From assembly GCA_039000515.1 (NCBI GenBank), contig JBCFYV010011164.1, positions 37,713,234 to 37,777,233 of the forward strand: a stretch of 64,000 bases of DNA, given 5' to 3'. Made by a program: the position numbers and the translations under genes. The notes under the pieces are model-generated. The model ran no database searches, was not told the origin of the DNA, and saw only the letters and a program-made list of their open reading frames with translations. This DNA is from Timema cristinae (Eukaryota > Arthropoda > Insecta > Phasmatodea > Timematidae). This document shows, piece after piece, positions 1 through 11,917 of the stretch (position 1 is its first letter; the number at the start of each line of letters is the position of its first letter).

Positions 1-1047
1 ATGGGAGGGAGATTGGAGCTTGAATTTCGGTTGGATCTACTGAGTACGGTTTTACACTTTATTTTTGCAAATGCCTGTACATTTCCTCTTAAGCCAACCT
101 TCTTTATCCTAACACACTATCATAATTAGTACATATGTGTATAACTGTAACAGGCTGCTGTAATAAGACATGGTGCTAAAAAGTATTATATTATCATAGC
201 ATAACTTTACCCAACCTAAATTGACCTAACTCATCTTTGCCTAATCTAGCTCAAATAAATGTTAATTTTAAAGTATTAAGTTAGAGTTATACTTGAGAAA
301 TACTTTGATTATGACACTGGCTTCTTAATACTTGCCTGCTATAAAAAAAATACTTAAAGTAAATAAAAGCAATTTATTAACAAGAACACACATTGCAACA
401 AAGTGTATTTTTCTGCAATTTTCGTTCAAAGAAAGGGTCTTAAAGTATTTACACTTTAGAAAAATCTTGTAAAAAATTAAGGTTTTAAACTCTAAATGAG
501 TCAAATCCAATTTTCCTCAAATCCTAATAAGTATTAATTTTGCCTACCTTGAATCTGGGATCTGAATCTTAGAAAATATGATAAGCATTAGATTTTAACC
601 TTTCATATTGGAAATATTTTTTTAACTATTATTATTTTGTTAGATTTAAATATTTAGTTATTTAAAAATAAATGACATTTAAATGTTAATATATTCTTTT
701 TATTATAATATGAATGTGAATTCACTTAAGTGATAGGTATTTTAAAGATCTTGTGATTGTTTTAAACTCTTGATCTAAAATGTTTTTTAACCTTTCAATA
801 ATCTTTAGGATTTGACAGACTAACTCATATTTAAAACAGTAAAAGTTAAAAAAACACATGCCAAAGACAATTTTGCTTTTATCAAGTGAAGATGTGATAT
901 TTAGTAAGAACCAGGTCCTGTTTCCAAGTTATCACTTATCAGACAAAGGCTAGTATACTAACTCAATACTTTTTACTGAGATACAATTATTGTTATTTTG
1001 TACTACCATTAGCTAAATTTTTAACATACTTTGTTTTATTGTTTCAG
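1..1047. other. AT-rich intron or flank, nothing recognised
   Basis: No convincing exon, repeat family or RNA gene is visible here. Because an in-phase exon begins at 1048 behind a pyrimidine-rich AG acceptor, this stretch is most simply intron of the + strand gene whose upstream exons lie outside the window. Confidence 0.4.
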
Positions 1048-1138
1048 CCTTCCTCTATTCAACAAGTAATCCACAATTCCATATCAAAATATACTATAAA
1101 CTCTGACATCATTGTTTTAAAAGTGTGGTCTGAAGATG
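1048..1138 (+). CDS. penultimate coding exon of a ubiquitin-like-domain gene (partial gene)
   Basis: The exon is preceded by a good acceptor (TTGTTTCAG) and followed by a donor (GATG|GTAGGT). Read from its first base it is open for 30 codons plus one base and encodes a segment ending in IIVLKVWSEDG. The leftover G joins the GC at the start of the exon at 2314 to make a glycine codon, so the two exons are in phase. The strand pattern LKVWSEDGSKVYMIHI at the junction looks like the first beta hairpin of a ubiquitin-like fold (inference). The gene identity is not recognised, and the N-terminal part must lie to the left of the window. Confidence 0.6.
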
Positions 1139-1878
1139 GTAGGTTTAAAATCAAGCCCATTTGGAGATAATTCAGTCTGAAAAATTACTTTGAAATATAT
1201 TGAAGGTATAAGGGCTAAGAGTAGCCTAAGTCACATCAGCAGAGTTATTAAACTAATCACATCAGGCCTTATAGAAACCCATCTATTGCAGAAGGAAAAA
1301 ATGTTATTATATCTGGACATTTATGAAAATGATGGAGTTACTTTTGCCATTTTGTTGTATTAGCAATGATGCTGTTAAGTTTTTAGCTATGTAATGACAT
1401 GTTATTAAAGCATGCAGCCTTTCTAACTTAAGTCAACTCTGAATTATTTGTATTCTTTATTTAAACAAAGGAATAAAGGGCAGCAAATTACTATGTTTAG
1501 TAAACAATGACTAAAGGATAGATGGGAAAGGCACACTTACCAGAAAATTGTAGATCCAAAAGCTCATATTTAAAACGTGTAAGACATTATAGAAGTTCTC
1601 AGGGTACGTAAGCTGTAATGGAATGTGATTTAAATGTAATGTATTGTGTTTTAAAAATAATGTGTCATGTTTTAAACATGAACTTTTGAATCCAAGAATA
1701 TTATAGTTAGCTTCTAATTTCCTTGCAAAAGTATTGTATTTTATTTGACAAATCTTTATTTGAAGTCTCCAAACTAGGACCAGGTCTTGAAAGTTTGTTA
1801 AAACACTTATATTTACTCAATGAGAGAAAACAATTCATGTCAAGAAACAAAATATCTACCCATGTAAAAGCCTTATTT

Positions 1879-2040
1879 GGCGCTTTAGCTCAGTTGGTAG
1901 CGTGTATACTGAGTTAAGGATCCCGGGTTCGATTCCCAGCATGGCCGAAAAATTAATCATAGGTGAAATGTGGGTTTACCCTTTCATAGTGATGAATTAA
2001 CGGCCGGGGACTGGATGCTGTGCCTGTCCTATTAATAACT
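1879..2040 (+). repeat. SINE-C copy (tRNA-derived head)
   Basis: The head carries a Pol III A-box-like segment (TAGCTCAGTTGGTAGCG) and a B-box (GGGTTCGATTCCC). A body follows (GGTGAAATGTGGGTTTACC ... GGATGCTGTGCCTGTCC) that recurs at 20347-20500. The head ends do not pair as an acceptor stem, so this is a SINE and not a tRNA gene. It sits in the last intron of the ubiquitin-like gene. Confidence 0.75.
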
Positions 2041-2313
2041 TATATTATAAGGCATGTGAAGCTACAGCAGGCCTAGATAGCCTGTAGTAGGAAATATATA
2101 GCTTGAATAAAAAACTGACCCAGGCCACATGCTGGAAACAGTAATGGATGTAAAATAAATGTAGAAGCCTTCTATTGTCTAATGTACCTTTAACACTTCT
2201 GTTCACTTGTATCTAGAAGTTATTGTTTTACACATTATAGTAGCAACATAAACTCTATCAAGACTGACATCTTAGCACTCTCGGCCATGGTGTAACCATT
2301 CTGTCTTTCGCAG

Positions 2314-2597
2314 GCTCAAAGGTCTATATGATTCATATCTCCGCAGATGAAACTGTGATGAGTTTGCAGAAGTTGCTTGACGATAACCGTGAGCCATTGT
2401 CTGATAGTGAGTTATCTGCAAGGTGTGGTTACCGCTTGTATGCAAGCAATCATCTCGGGAAGAAAACCTCACTAGCAAATACCTCGCTGACACTACGCGA
2501 GTACGGAATAACTTGTAACACTGTCCTATACATGCAAAAGACTGAAGCAGAGAAGGACCACACTGGAGTTGTTCTGTTCATCAACAAGTTTATCTGA
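2314..2597 (+). CDS. terminal coding exon, ubiquitin-like C-terminus (partial gene)
   Basis: This is the last coding exon, after acceptor TCTTTCGCAG at 2304-2313; 94 codons follow the split glycine and end with TGA at 2595-2597. With the exon at 1048 it forms a stretch of about 90 aa with features of a ubiquitin-like domain: a hairpin, an amphipathic helix (ETVMSLQKLLDDN), then a late strand pair with an LREYGI segment resembling the LxxYGI turn common before the last strand of ubiquitin-like folds. The very end (TGVVLFINKFI) is hydrophobic. Codon usage is more GC-balanced than the flanks. I cannot name the family. It could also be a lineage-specific tail of a larger enzyme such as a deubiquitinase, which is a guess. 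The first ATG of this exon (2328) is unlikely to be the real start. Confidence 0.65.
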
Positions 2598-5239
2598 ATA
2601 CAAGTCGTGTCTTTTCAAACTTGGAATTCTATAATCTTCTGTGATTTATAAAATAGCTTTTATCCTAAGATATATTGTTTAAAAATATGAATATTGTGTA
2701 CAAAACCATTCAATATTTTACTTGCTAGTGATTTTATTAATATTTTATTTGCAATATGAATTAACTTAAAAATACAAAGTGCTTTCTTTAAAATGTTCAT
2801 TTTGTTTTACTCTAAAATTGACTATTCTTTATATTTTGTGTTAGAAATGTATTGGCTGTTTATAAATAATCCTGTCATTTAATTATAATACTCTGTTTAT
2901 ATTTTACTAACAGCACTTATTAATGTGTATTGCCTCAAAAATAATGAGTTGGCTTCATTGTAGTTTTTTTAGATTGTGTTCCTTAATGGTTTATCACTAT
3001 TACTTCACATAAGTGTTAGTATATGTCCTCTAAATTAGTTATGGGCCCTCGAATAATTTTTTATTTTATTATTCAAGACTCAAATCTTAGAAAGATTTTT
3101 TTTTAATTTTTCCAAGATTCAGATTTGGATGTAAATTGGAGATTCAGATTTGTAAAATGGGGAATTCAGCCCAACTCTACTCTAAATTATATTCTCCTCA
3201 TCTCTTTCCTATCAAAATAAACGGGACGGGATGGTTAGTGCCACGCTAAGCACATAAGTCTTTGTTATTTGTTTCTATCTTGATATTTTTAATATCTCAC
3301 CTTCCTGTCCTTTCTTCAATGCAACTTATAATATTGTTTGATATTTTTAGTAGTGGTACATTTTTTCCATTCCAGAGACTCATAAACTTTAAATTATTTT
3401 GTTTTATTTTTTATTGTTACCATACAACAATTTATATTTTATTGCTCAAATGATTAATCAACAACTTACGCTGTGGTTACACTTGTATGATGATTATTAT
3501 TAATAAGTTATGATAATTCTCTCTTTTAAATAAAATATTGGCCATATTTGATTGCTTTTACATATAAACCATGTCAAGTTGTTGGGAATAAAATAACATT
3601 TTAATAGTGTTACAAAAATTGATCTTATTGACTTTTAAGAACAAATATTAGTTTATTATAAGGAAAGAAGTACATGAACGAGGGATAGGAACAAAAAGGA
3701 ATTCTATATAGCTTTTACGATGAAAATGTGAACACAATTTACGCTTAAAATTGGTTCCCCTTGACAAACAAGTAATGGCTGCATCTTGAATAAAACCTAG
3801 CATCTCCTCTCAATCCCTCAACCTATGTTTAATCCTATCGAAACTCATCAGGAGGGAGTAGATAGGAACATGGTATGTTTTTAATTCGTTTAACATGCTC
3901 TCTGTATAATATGTATTGTCACTCGTTTAGGAAGTTGTATGGTGTGTTTCACAATCCTTCCTGAAGAGTTCTGATAGAATGAAATCTAGGCCATAACAAT
4001 TAATTTTATTCACAAGACATTTATTACTTACTGTCCAGTGGTGCATTGTGTGAACTATGTCCAATATTCATCTTTTTACTGTAAAATCCATATTGTTTAC
4101 AATCTCTTATTTGTTCCTATCCCTTTTTCCTCTACTTTCTTTCTTATATAGCAAAATGTACCTCAAAAAGTGAAAAGAGGCTTTTCCTTAAAGAGTTATA
4201 TATGAATTAATGTTAGTTTTTTTAATTGAATACATAGTTAAATATACAAAACATCCATGTTATACATATATACACAAAAATATATATATTTTTTTATAGT
4301 TATGTAATTACTGTATATCAAAATATATTTATTTGAAAACTTTAAGTGGCACATAAAAATATTTTAAAACAGTCTTCATAAATAAATAATTGGTAAATGT
4401 GTCAATGCGTTTATATAAAAAGTATATGAAAGCAGTGTAAAAATATTGTAAAATATGGAAGGGGCCTAGCTCTGGAAAGATAAATAGCCTAGACGTTGAT
4501 AGAAATGAGGACATTTCTCTTTATTTCTTCATACTCTCATCTCCTCTTCTCACAGATACACTTTACACGTAATTCAATGTTGTATTGTATGACAAAGAAC
4601 ATTTAAGAGAAGAGGAAAATGTCAATAAAGAAGTTTTCTTGTTTATATCAAGGTTGGACCAAAATAATTTATGATTCCAGATTAGCCTCTTTCCTTTTAA
4701 TTTCACAGAATTTTTATAGTTTTATATAGTTTTTAATCACTAGGCATTTATTTCATATTTATTAATATATTTCATATTAACAAGCAAGATTATATTGTAA
4801 TGGCACAGCCTTTTGTTAGTTTTTAATATATAATTTTTTATTACGTGAGCTTATTTGGATCCAGTAATAAGCCATTATGCAATGTGACAGTGATAAAGCC
4901 ACATTTAGGGACAGTCCTCTGCCCCCATATTTTATAAAGTTTTCATTTTATTATAAAACATACAAATTGTTTTACTAAGCATACATTTTTTATTGCTATT
5001 AATTTATTGAAAGGCCTTACACAATTTAAAAAAAGTATTCGTCTAAGAACCATGTCATAATCATAGTGGTGTTTCTGTGTGTTTATTAAATTTAAAAAAG
5101 TACTTGAGTAAAAAGTGTATTTTGTTCTCCTTGATGGCATTATAATCAAACCTTTACTTTTCCAAACATATTTGCACTATTCAAAAGTGCAATGAGTATC
5201 AGCCATATTGGCATATTGGTAAGTGAAAATTATTGTAAG
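2598..5239. other. 3' UTR and AT-rich intergenic DNA
   Basis: This begins as the 3' untranslated region of the + strand gene. An AATAAA at 3216-3221 and another near 3529 are candidate polyadenylation signals. The rest is AT-rich with no exon, transposon domain or RNA gene that I can support. Confidence 0.45.
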
Positions 5240-5400
5240 GTTTGTGGTATATCTAATGTATGGGTTCATCCATAAAACACGCGCCTTTTTTACCTTTTTA
5301 GTCCCTCCTCCCCCATATAACACCATGTAGACATTTAGCCTAACCTCTACCCCCTTCCCCAACCTGTGTTACATACATTTTCTCACTAGGAGTGAATGTC
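5240..5400. repeat. dispersed repeat fragment (CCATATAACA..ATGTAGA family)
   Basis: The segment around CCCCATATAACACCATGTAGA is repeated in diverged form at 8325-8440 (CCCCATATAACAATATGTAGA). The latter ends in TTATGGACGACCTC, which resembles termini of foldback repeats widespread in insect genomes (from memory). The element boundaries are not visible. Confidence 0.4.
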
Positions 5401-5783
5401 ATTATTTCATAGGGAAGTTTTGTAAGAGGATTCAGATTTAATACTTCTTAAAATTCATTTTAAATCCTGAATATAAATGATTTCAGAGAGTATTATTATT
5501 TATGGATAGCTATACATACAGATAAGACAGACAAGTATAGACATAAATACATCGAGCTCAAACTCCTCAGGTTCATGAGGAAAAATCTCTGCAATATTTA
5601 TATTATGGGTGACACAGCTTTGCAATCCGAGTAAAAGCAAGACGGCATTACTATGTGCTGACTAGGATGACACTTTTATATAGTGGCACTACATGATGAC
5701 ATATTTTAAAGTGCCCACATCCGATGCTTGACGGTGGGGAAAGACATTTTTCTAAATAATGCACACTTTTTTTTATACTCATA

Positions 5784-7075
5784 CAAGGTTTGGCTATTAA
5801 ATAACCGGACTGATGCTCTAAAAAATTGTATTTACAAAATTACTCAATGGACATGTTATCACCTTCAATGTAGTCCCCTCCTCGATCACTACACCTCACC
5901 ATGCGAATCTTCCACTGTCGGAAGCAATGTGTCAGGTCTTTTTCCGAGAGTCTGTTCATGATCTTTGTCGCTTTTTCCTTCACAGCATCAACAGACTCGA
6001 AACGAGTTCCTTTTATTGCAGACTTGATCTTCGGGAACATAAAAAAGTAACACGGGGCTAGATCAGGTAAGTAAGGTGAATGTTCCAACACGTAATCTTT
6101 CGCTTCACCAAAAACCTCTGGATTGACAGTGCTTTATGTACTGGTGTGTTGTCTGATGAATCCATGAGCCGTTCTTCCACATTTCAGGTCTTCTTATGCA
6201 TTCACGAAGGGTTGTCAAAACCTCCTTATAGTAAACCTGGTTAACAGTCTGACATCCAGGTACCCAATCAATGTGAACAATCCCTCGGATTAAAAAAACC
6301 TATCATTATTGCTTGGAATTTTGACTTGTTCATCCATGCTTTCTTTTGTCTCGGTGAACTGGGACTCTTCCAATGCATTGATTGGCACTTAGTTTCAGGA
6401 TCGAACTGAAAAAAACACGATTTGTCACAAGTTATCACATTTTCTAAAAAGTTTGGATCATTTTTGATGTTATGAAGGATGTCAACACAAATGTTCATTC
6501 GTGTTTCCTTTTGCTCAGGAATGAGCAGTTTTGGAACCATTTTAGAGCAAACTTTTTTCATGTAAAATTTGTAGAACAGTTTCCTTATCGATATTAACCA
6601 ATTCAGCAATTGCTCGAATACTCAGGTGTCAATTTTTTTAAAACGATTTTACTCACTTTATCAATACTAACATCTGTTTTGATGTGTGTGGACGGCTGGG
6701 GCGCAGATCGTCTTCGATCTGTTTCCTCCCCTCCTTAAATTTTTTAACCAATCAAACAATTGAGTACAAGATAAACACTGATCACCATAAACTTCCTTTA
6801 ACAAATTGTGCGTTTTGTAGCGGATTTCCAAGTTTTACAAGAAAATTCACATTGACACGTTGCTTAACTTTTACATTCAACATAATTCCGACAAAGCTCA
6901 GGTACACGGTCCACTTCTAGCAAAGGCTATGACTGAACTGTCGGTCACACGACCTTGAAATTTGAAAGGTAGGTAGAGAAAATAACATAGATCAATATTT
7001 GACCCTGATGGTTGTTGCTGAGACCTCAGGTAAGTGGCAAAAAAATGATTCCGGTTATTTAGTAGCTACACCTCC
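5784..7075 (-). mobile_element. full-length, decayed mariner transposon
   Basis: This is a Tc1/mariner-superfamily cut-and-paste element of 1292 bp, the usual mariner length. Imperfect terminal inverted repeats of about 28 bp lie at both ends (core CTATTAAATAACCGGA on the left; its inverse, with one change, on the right), flanked by TA at 5782-5783 and 7076-7077. The transposase reads on the minus strand in pieces. 6609-6268 carries a segment with PETKCQSMHWKSPSSPR and the first catalytic Asp (TCDKS, normally GDES). Around 6190-6160 the second Asp is in DNTPVH, and 6091-5840 has PDLAPCYFF with the third. The frame changes between these pieces and stops occur, so the gene is a pseudogene. All three catalytic Asp codons are still readable. 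Confidence 0.92.
5840..6920 (-). pseudogene. mariner transposase remnant
   Basis: Fragments of a mariner-type DDE/D transposase lie in at least three frames of the minus strand. The helix-turn-helix part, near 6600-6900, is the least clear. The catalytic core is split by frameshifts near 6100 and 6270. Similarity is judged from the conserved SMHWKSPSSP and LPDLAPC blocks of mariner proteins. It is not functional as read. Confidence 0.85.
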
Positions 7076-7245
7076 TATTATCGTTAGATAAGCTATTTAA
7101 ACAATTCTAGGTATACAACTTTTTAAAATTATGTTTTGGATTAGTATACAATTTTACTTTAACTTATCAATACCTAGGCTCATGTTTTGTTCCAACATCG
7201 ATCCTGGATCCTGGCTTCACTCTTGAAAAAGACTATATGGCCAAT

Positions 7246-7388
7246 GAAGCAGAGATCGGGGTTTGAATACATGTCGGGTGTACTCAGAGTGGCTTTTCCT
7301 AAATTGTTTACACTCTGTCCACATTAATGAGGGTAGATTACCTCTAAAATTCTACCTTCTTCATTCCTACAACATCAGATTAAAACAA
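7246..7388 (+). repeat. SINE-A fragment, + orientation
   Basis: The segment has a B-box-like core (GGGGTTTGAATACATGTCGGG), then the family body (TGTACTCAGAGTGGCTTTTCC and TCTACCTTCTTCATTCCTAC). The 3' tail is missing. It faces a second copy at 7445-7622 in the opposite direction. Confidence 0.7.
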
Positions 7389-7444
7389 TAAAGAATACAT
7401 AAAATAACTACAATTTTATATACCACCATACAAAAGTTTATTAA

Positions 7445-7622
7445 AAAGGTAGAATTTTAAAGGAAATCTACCAGTATTTGCATGGAAGGAGAGTGGGAAA
7501 CCATTTAGAAAAAGAAACCCTCAGTAGACCTGACTGGTATTCGAACCCCATCTCCTCATGATCGGCCATCTAGTCTACTGAAAGAATGAGAACTTAGACC
7601 ATTAGGCCACCGTAGTGGGTGT
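7445..7622 (-). repeat. SINE-A fragment, - orientation
   Basis: Read on the minus strand, it has a tRNA-like head (GTGGCCTAATGGTCTAAG), a B-box (GGGGTTCGAATACC) and the body with TAAATGGTTTCCCACTCTCC. Together with the copy at 7246-7388 it makes an inverted SINE pair. Confidence 0.75.
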
Positions 7623-8324
7623 ATAAAAGTTGTATTTATATACATACACACACAGATTTATCAAAAGGGAGAAGGTATAGGTTTAAATACACCTACCTTT
7701 TGATAATAATTAAGGATATTTGAAGCTTTATTTTCAAAACATGTTGCTGGTACAAAGAAATAACCATATTGATGGACTCAAACTTTCCTTGAGATAAATT
7801 CTGTACTTTTGCTTCGTTCCACTTCACTACAAATTTTTTGAGAATCTTCTGTTGTTTTTTTTCTTTTGGATATTCTTTTTATGTGCATGCAATGAACAAG
7901 TCTTCTCTTTCTGAAGTAATTATTTTTGTATTTGTACGAACACACGCTATTATTCACGGCCTTTGTAAAAGAATGTGCAGCAGTAGGAATCTAAATTATA
8001 CTCAAACTCAACTATACATATAAATTAAGGCCACTTCGACAGACACCTGTTATCCAACTAAAAGCACTCGAGGAGGTCAGTAGATTTGAACAAGTCTAAA
8101 CAAGTGGCGTGAAATAAACATGTCACTGTCATGCACATGAAAATATATGTTTTCAAATGTGATTGGCGTTTGTGTCTCAGACAAACATTTGAAATATTTA
8201 TAAACAAAAAGTGGTAAACTTCAATTTTCAACGCCACAGATATTCGGAAGTTAGCTATGAGTATGTTTATCAAAGGTGAAAACATGAACAATAATATTAT
8301 TTTTCAACATTAGAATTAGAGCTT

Positions 8325-8440
8325 AAGATTTGTGTTACGTAACACTTGAATGTATCCCAGCCTCCCCATATAACAATATGTAGATATTAGAGCTCCCCCC
8401 ATCAAAGCATTACATGGTTTATGGACGACCTCTATGTATG
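8325..8440. repeat. dispersed repeat fragment, partner of 5240-5400
   Basis: It contains CCCCATATAACAATATGTAGA and ends ATGGTTTATGGACGACCTC. The first block matches the repeat near 5300. Confidence 0.4.
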
Positions 8441-9739
8441 TAATTCTTTTTTTCCTTTTCACCATACACAGTTAATGAATTCAAAAGAAAGGAGCAGATA
8501 CTCATTAATTACAAAACTATTGCTCAGTTTTTTGTTGTTTTACTCTATAAATTGTTTGTTAAAAAATTCGTAAAATGAAGCGAGTGTGAAATAATAGGGT
8601 TTTAAAACTCCATTTTGAAATTGTGCCACTCCACTCATACAAGTTTATAAATTCCCCATTGATACACATATTTTGGTTGAAACCCTAACATGAAATGTAG
8701 GCTGAATATAAAATAATATTTATAAAATTTGTTTAATGACAGGAGGTTGCATACATTCTTTAAATGTGTGACTTTGCTTGTTCTAAATTATTGTAAAATT
8801 ATAATAAAACTAATTAAATCTCTTTGTTTTTTAACTTTCAGTGTACTGTTACACTGTGTGAAAATAAGCCCAACATCACCTTAAATTGTTTTGTGATTCG
8901 TTATGAATCAAGTATTATTTTGTGGCCCCTAAGTTTTTCTGGCGGGTGTACTGGCTCCTTTCATGTTTATTGACTAAACTCCTTTTAATTCTTTGTTTAA
9001 ATTATATGACTAGGATTGAAAATACACGATTGGATCATCAGTGAAAAAGACATAAGAAAATCTATCCTCTGTAATGTGTTCCTATGGCACATGAAGGAGA
9101 TATATATTCCACAGCTAAAAACCATTAAAAGAGCACTTTGTTATAAAATGGTAAATTGATACCTATTTTGTTTCTGCCCTTCTATATGCATTTACTTTTC
9201 ACCCTCAAGAATATTTAATCAAATTATTTCCTGGCTGATCCAATCCAAGTATTGTGTTAAAATGAGGAGTGTGATATAGTTGATAAATATTCTCTTGCAG
9301 CTAAAGTTAATTGATTGTTTCATTGCAAGGGAAGAATACCCGCTTAAAACTCATCAATACCTCATGGTTCAGTTTTGTTAATGTCTTGAAGAGTCTACAG
9401 ACAAAATGATACTCAAATCTGAGGTCTTGGTTGAGTTCATTAGAGATGGTTTCACATCCCTTTACCCCATGAATACGAGTGCATTACCTTTAAGTCCTTT
9501 TCTCAATCCCTAACTCTTACAATAAGTCGTTAATAACCTTGGTGTTGGACATTTTTATATATAAAAAAAAAGTATTTACAAAATGATGTTAATGCTCTAA
9601 CAGTGCATTTAAGTAGGGTTGTTGTATATAAACATGAATAAGTTAGTGTGTTTAAGTAGGGCTGTGGTGTGGTATATTGGTGCAGCACATTTTATATTCA
9701 TTTTGTTAGTAAGATGACGAAGTTATGTTTATGATGTGG
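8441..9739 (-). other. presumed 3' UTR / downstream region of the LD-motif gene
   Basis: No further coding exon was recognised downstream of the stop at 9740. A minus-strand AATAAA lies at 8971-8966 (TTTATT on the + strand) and could be the polyadenylation signal of the LD-motif gene. No LIM-type Cys/His exon was found here. Confidence 0.35.
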
Positions 9740-9874
9740 TCACATGATGACGCAAGGCATGGCACAACACAGCGGCAGACATACTGGTACCACGGCTGCT
9801 CCTCCAGAACTGCTCTTATCTTTGCTTTCCCTTGACATCTCATACTCATATTTTCCACTGCCCTTCATGCTGGC
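9740..9874 (-). CDS. LD-motif (paxillin-like) protein, exon 8: C-terminus with CaaX box
   Basis: This is the last coding exon, entered through acceptor GTTGACCAG and read in phase 0 from the exon at 10386. It encodes 44 residues followed by TGA (9742-9740). The sequence is basic and acidic first (KGSGKYEYEMSRESKDKSS) and then a short cysteine-rich tail, AAVVPVCLPLCCAMPCVIM. The last four residues, CVIM, are a canonical CaaX farnesylation motif, the same four as at the end of K-Ras4B (known). The three extra cysteines at about residues 678, 682 and 683 of the full protein could be palmitoylated (inference). This predicts lipid anchoring to membrane. Paxillin-family proteins normally end in LIM domains instead, so this terminus is unusual for the LD-motif class. 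Confidence 0.85.
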   Translation of the reverse strand, partial: ASMKGSGKYEYEMSRESKDKSSSGGAAVVPVCLPLCCAMPCVIM

Positions 9875-10385
9875 CTGGTCAACACACAAACATGAAACAA
9901 GTTAATCATAATAAGAGCTTATTATATTATTAGTATTTAGAGTTGTGTCAAGTACAATTTTTTTTTTAGAATATGAATCTTTTTTTTAAGCTATTAATTC
10001 GAATTTTAGAAAACATGATAAGCTTAGGAGGTTAACTATCACATATTAGTATGATTTTCCTCCTTCGTTTTTGATGTTGTTCACATTAATTATTTAGTCA
10101 CTATATAAAATGTAAATAAATAATAACTTGTTTTATGGTGTGCATTCAATTAAATAGTAAATTAATCATCAGGGTCCTGAGGGTTTGTTTGCTATGTTTG
10201 TTCTATAACTATAATGTCGGCATAAACCACTAGTAAGAATCATAATACCTGGTAGTTAAAAAAATAGGGTACCTATATATACTTTTTTAAACTATTACAT
10301 ATGAGTTTTTTCAAATCCTTAAATATTGAATATTCTTTAATATTTGAAGAACCTGTCCCAAATTAAATTTCTGTGATGAACTTAC

Positions 10386-10643
10386 CATTTGCATACTTTG
10401 ATCCTTGTTTGCAAAAAGCTCCACCCCAGGTGGATAGTATACGGCAGGTCCTGCCACATTCTTTGACTGGCCTCTTAGCTCTCTTTTGATCTCTGGGGGC
10501 ACCTTCTTGGTGGGAGTGGGCGTCACCACTGCCACTTCACCCCCTTGGGGACCAGGGTAAGGCTGTCCATGTTGGTTGTGGCTCGTCACATGTCGCTCCG
10601 TCACATGGTATGTTGTAGGGGGTTGAGGATATCTCTCCTGCAC
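10386..10643 (-). CDS. LD-motif (paxillin-like) protein, exon 7
   Basis: This exon of 86 codons lies between acceptor GGTTTCAG (10651-10644) and donor ATG|GTAAGT at 10385. Both boundaries are phase 0, so it could be skipped without changing frame. It encodes about residues 561-646: a Pro/His/Thr-rich start (QERYPQPPTTYHVTERHV), then TPTPTKKVPPEIKRELRGQS, then YYPPGVELF. The second part is more conserved-looking (charged, with a short predicted helix) than the linker before it. No catalytic motif is visible. It directly precedes the CaaX exon. Confidence 0.88.
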
Positions 10644-11344
10644 CTGAAACCATTTATTTTAGTAAACAATATACTAGTCAAATTTCAGAAGATAACTAAA
10701 CTCTGTCATTGGTAGCAATGTAAAGTATGAATTGTGTTCTTCTCGTCACTGTAAAAGCCGTATTGTATTCCTTCGTTCCTATTATATGTTTCTATCCACC
10801 TTTCCTATACCTAGGGCCGATCTAAGGCAAAAGTTTTGTGTGTGTGCAAAACTCACATTTTGCAACCCCCCCCCCTCCCCCTCCTCTCCTCTCCATCTGA
10901 AAATCTGTGGAGAATACTATACATGGTCATTTTAAAAGTAGACCCTATTTATACATATTTTTAATGGTATTTTTTTAAATGACTAAAAAAAGATTGTATT
11001 ATATAACATTCAGATAATGAAGTCATTGTGTTTTCATCCTTAACATCTTTTAGTTTTTCCTCTTTTTTAACTTGAAAACGTTTTTTTGATTCTTTTTGTT
11101 TTCTTCTATAAAGTGAGGTATACAGTATACAAATATACAGTGAGGTATAAAGTTACTACACTTTCAAGAACTACAAAAACGTGGATTGTCATAAAGATTA
11201 TGTTTGGGAAATAAAAAGAAAAGTAAAATGAAATATTTGGTTTCATTTCCTATTTAGTTTCTAAGTACATGAATCATGATAAAACTTTCTACCACTCACA
11301 CAATGTAATATCTTTTTTTTTTAATTATCAGGCATATTCTAAAT

Positions 11345-11420
11345 CAGGGGTCACCAAACTATGGCCCGTAGGCCAAATCCGGCCCATGAATGTATTTAGG
11401 CGGCTCACGGACGCTTTGAG
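11345..11420. mobile_element. isolated hAT-type terminus
   Basis: CAGGGGTCACCAAACTATGG followed by CCCGTAGGCC looks like a terminal inverted repeat of a Charlie-like hAT element. I found no matching opposite end nearby, so it is probably a truncated copy. Confidence 0.45.
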
Positions 11421-11617
11421 AAACATTTAAAAAATTATGAATTCCAAAATGAGAGTCCTCCTTAATGCAATGTATAAAGTCCACGCTAGCTGGTTCCATA
11501 AAGTGTATTTTGAGGTGAGGGTCTGGTCCGAGGTTCGTTTCTGATTTGAGGAGGAAGGGGGTAATTATATTGGCTGCACAGCTTACATTTTAGTCAGTCT
11601 ATGTTAAAAGGTATGCA

Positions 11618-11737
11618 TATAAAAGTAGGAAATGTAATATTTAGAACAGGGGTCCCCAAACTTACTAAGCAAAGGGCCACATAGAATATTCAAAGCTCTT
11701 GGTGAACACACAATACACACATTTTTGATACATACAC

Positions 11738-11769
<32 letters not shown>

Positions 11770-11886
11770 TATTGTATGTGTCGTGTTCAATTCAACCTAC
11801 CTAGAGCTTTGAATCTTCTAATGTGGCATTCTGCTTAGTAAGTTTGGGGACCACTGTTCTAAATATTACATTTCCTAGCTTTTATA
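11618..11886. repeat. foldback (long inverted repeat) around a CA microsatellite
   Basis: The arms are about 85-100 bp. Left starts TATAAAAGTAGGAAATG and continues through CAGGGGTCCCCAAACTTAC; right is the inverse (GTAAGTTTGGGGACCACTG ... CATTTCCTAGCTTTTATA). The loop contains a (CA)n run at about 11740-11770. A hAT-like TIR (CAGNGGTCCCCAAAC) is inside each arm. The arms extend beyond those TIRs, so this is an inverted duplication and not a plain MITE. Confidence 0.8.
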
Positions 11887-11917
11887 GAAGAAAATGTGTT
11901 AATTAAATCGTTATAGT

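Noticed and set aside
1879..1949. tRNA gene
   Set aside because: A- and B-box-like blocks are present, but the ends do not pair into an acceptor stem, and the following body is shared with 20347-20500; it is a SINE head.
9661..9739. LIM exons just downstream of the CaaX exon
   Set aside because: No CxxC..HxxC pattern was seen on the minus strand between 1 and 9739; a LIM part, if any, must be outside the window.
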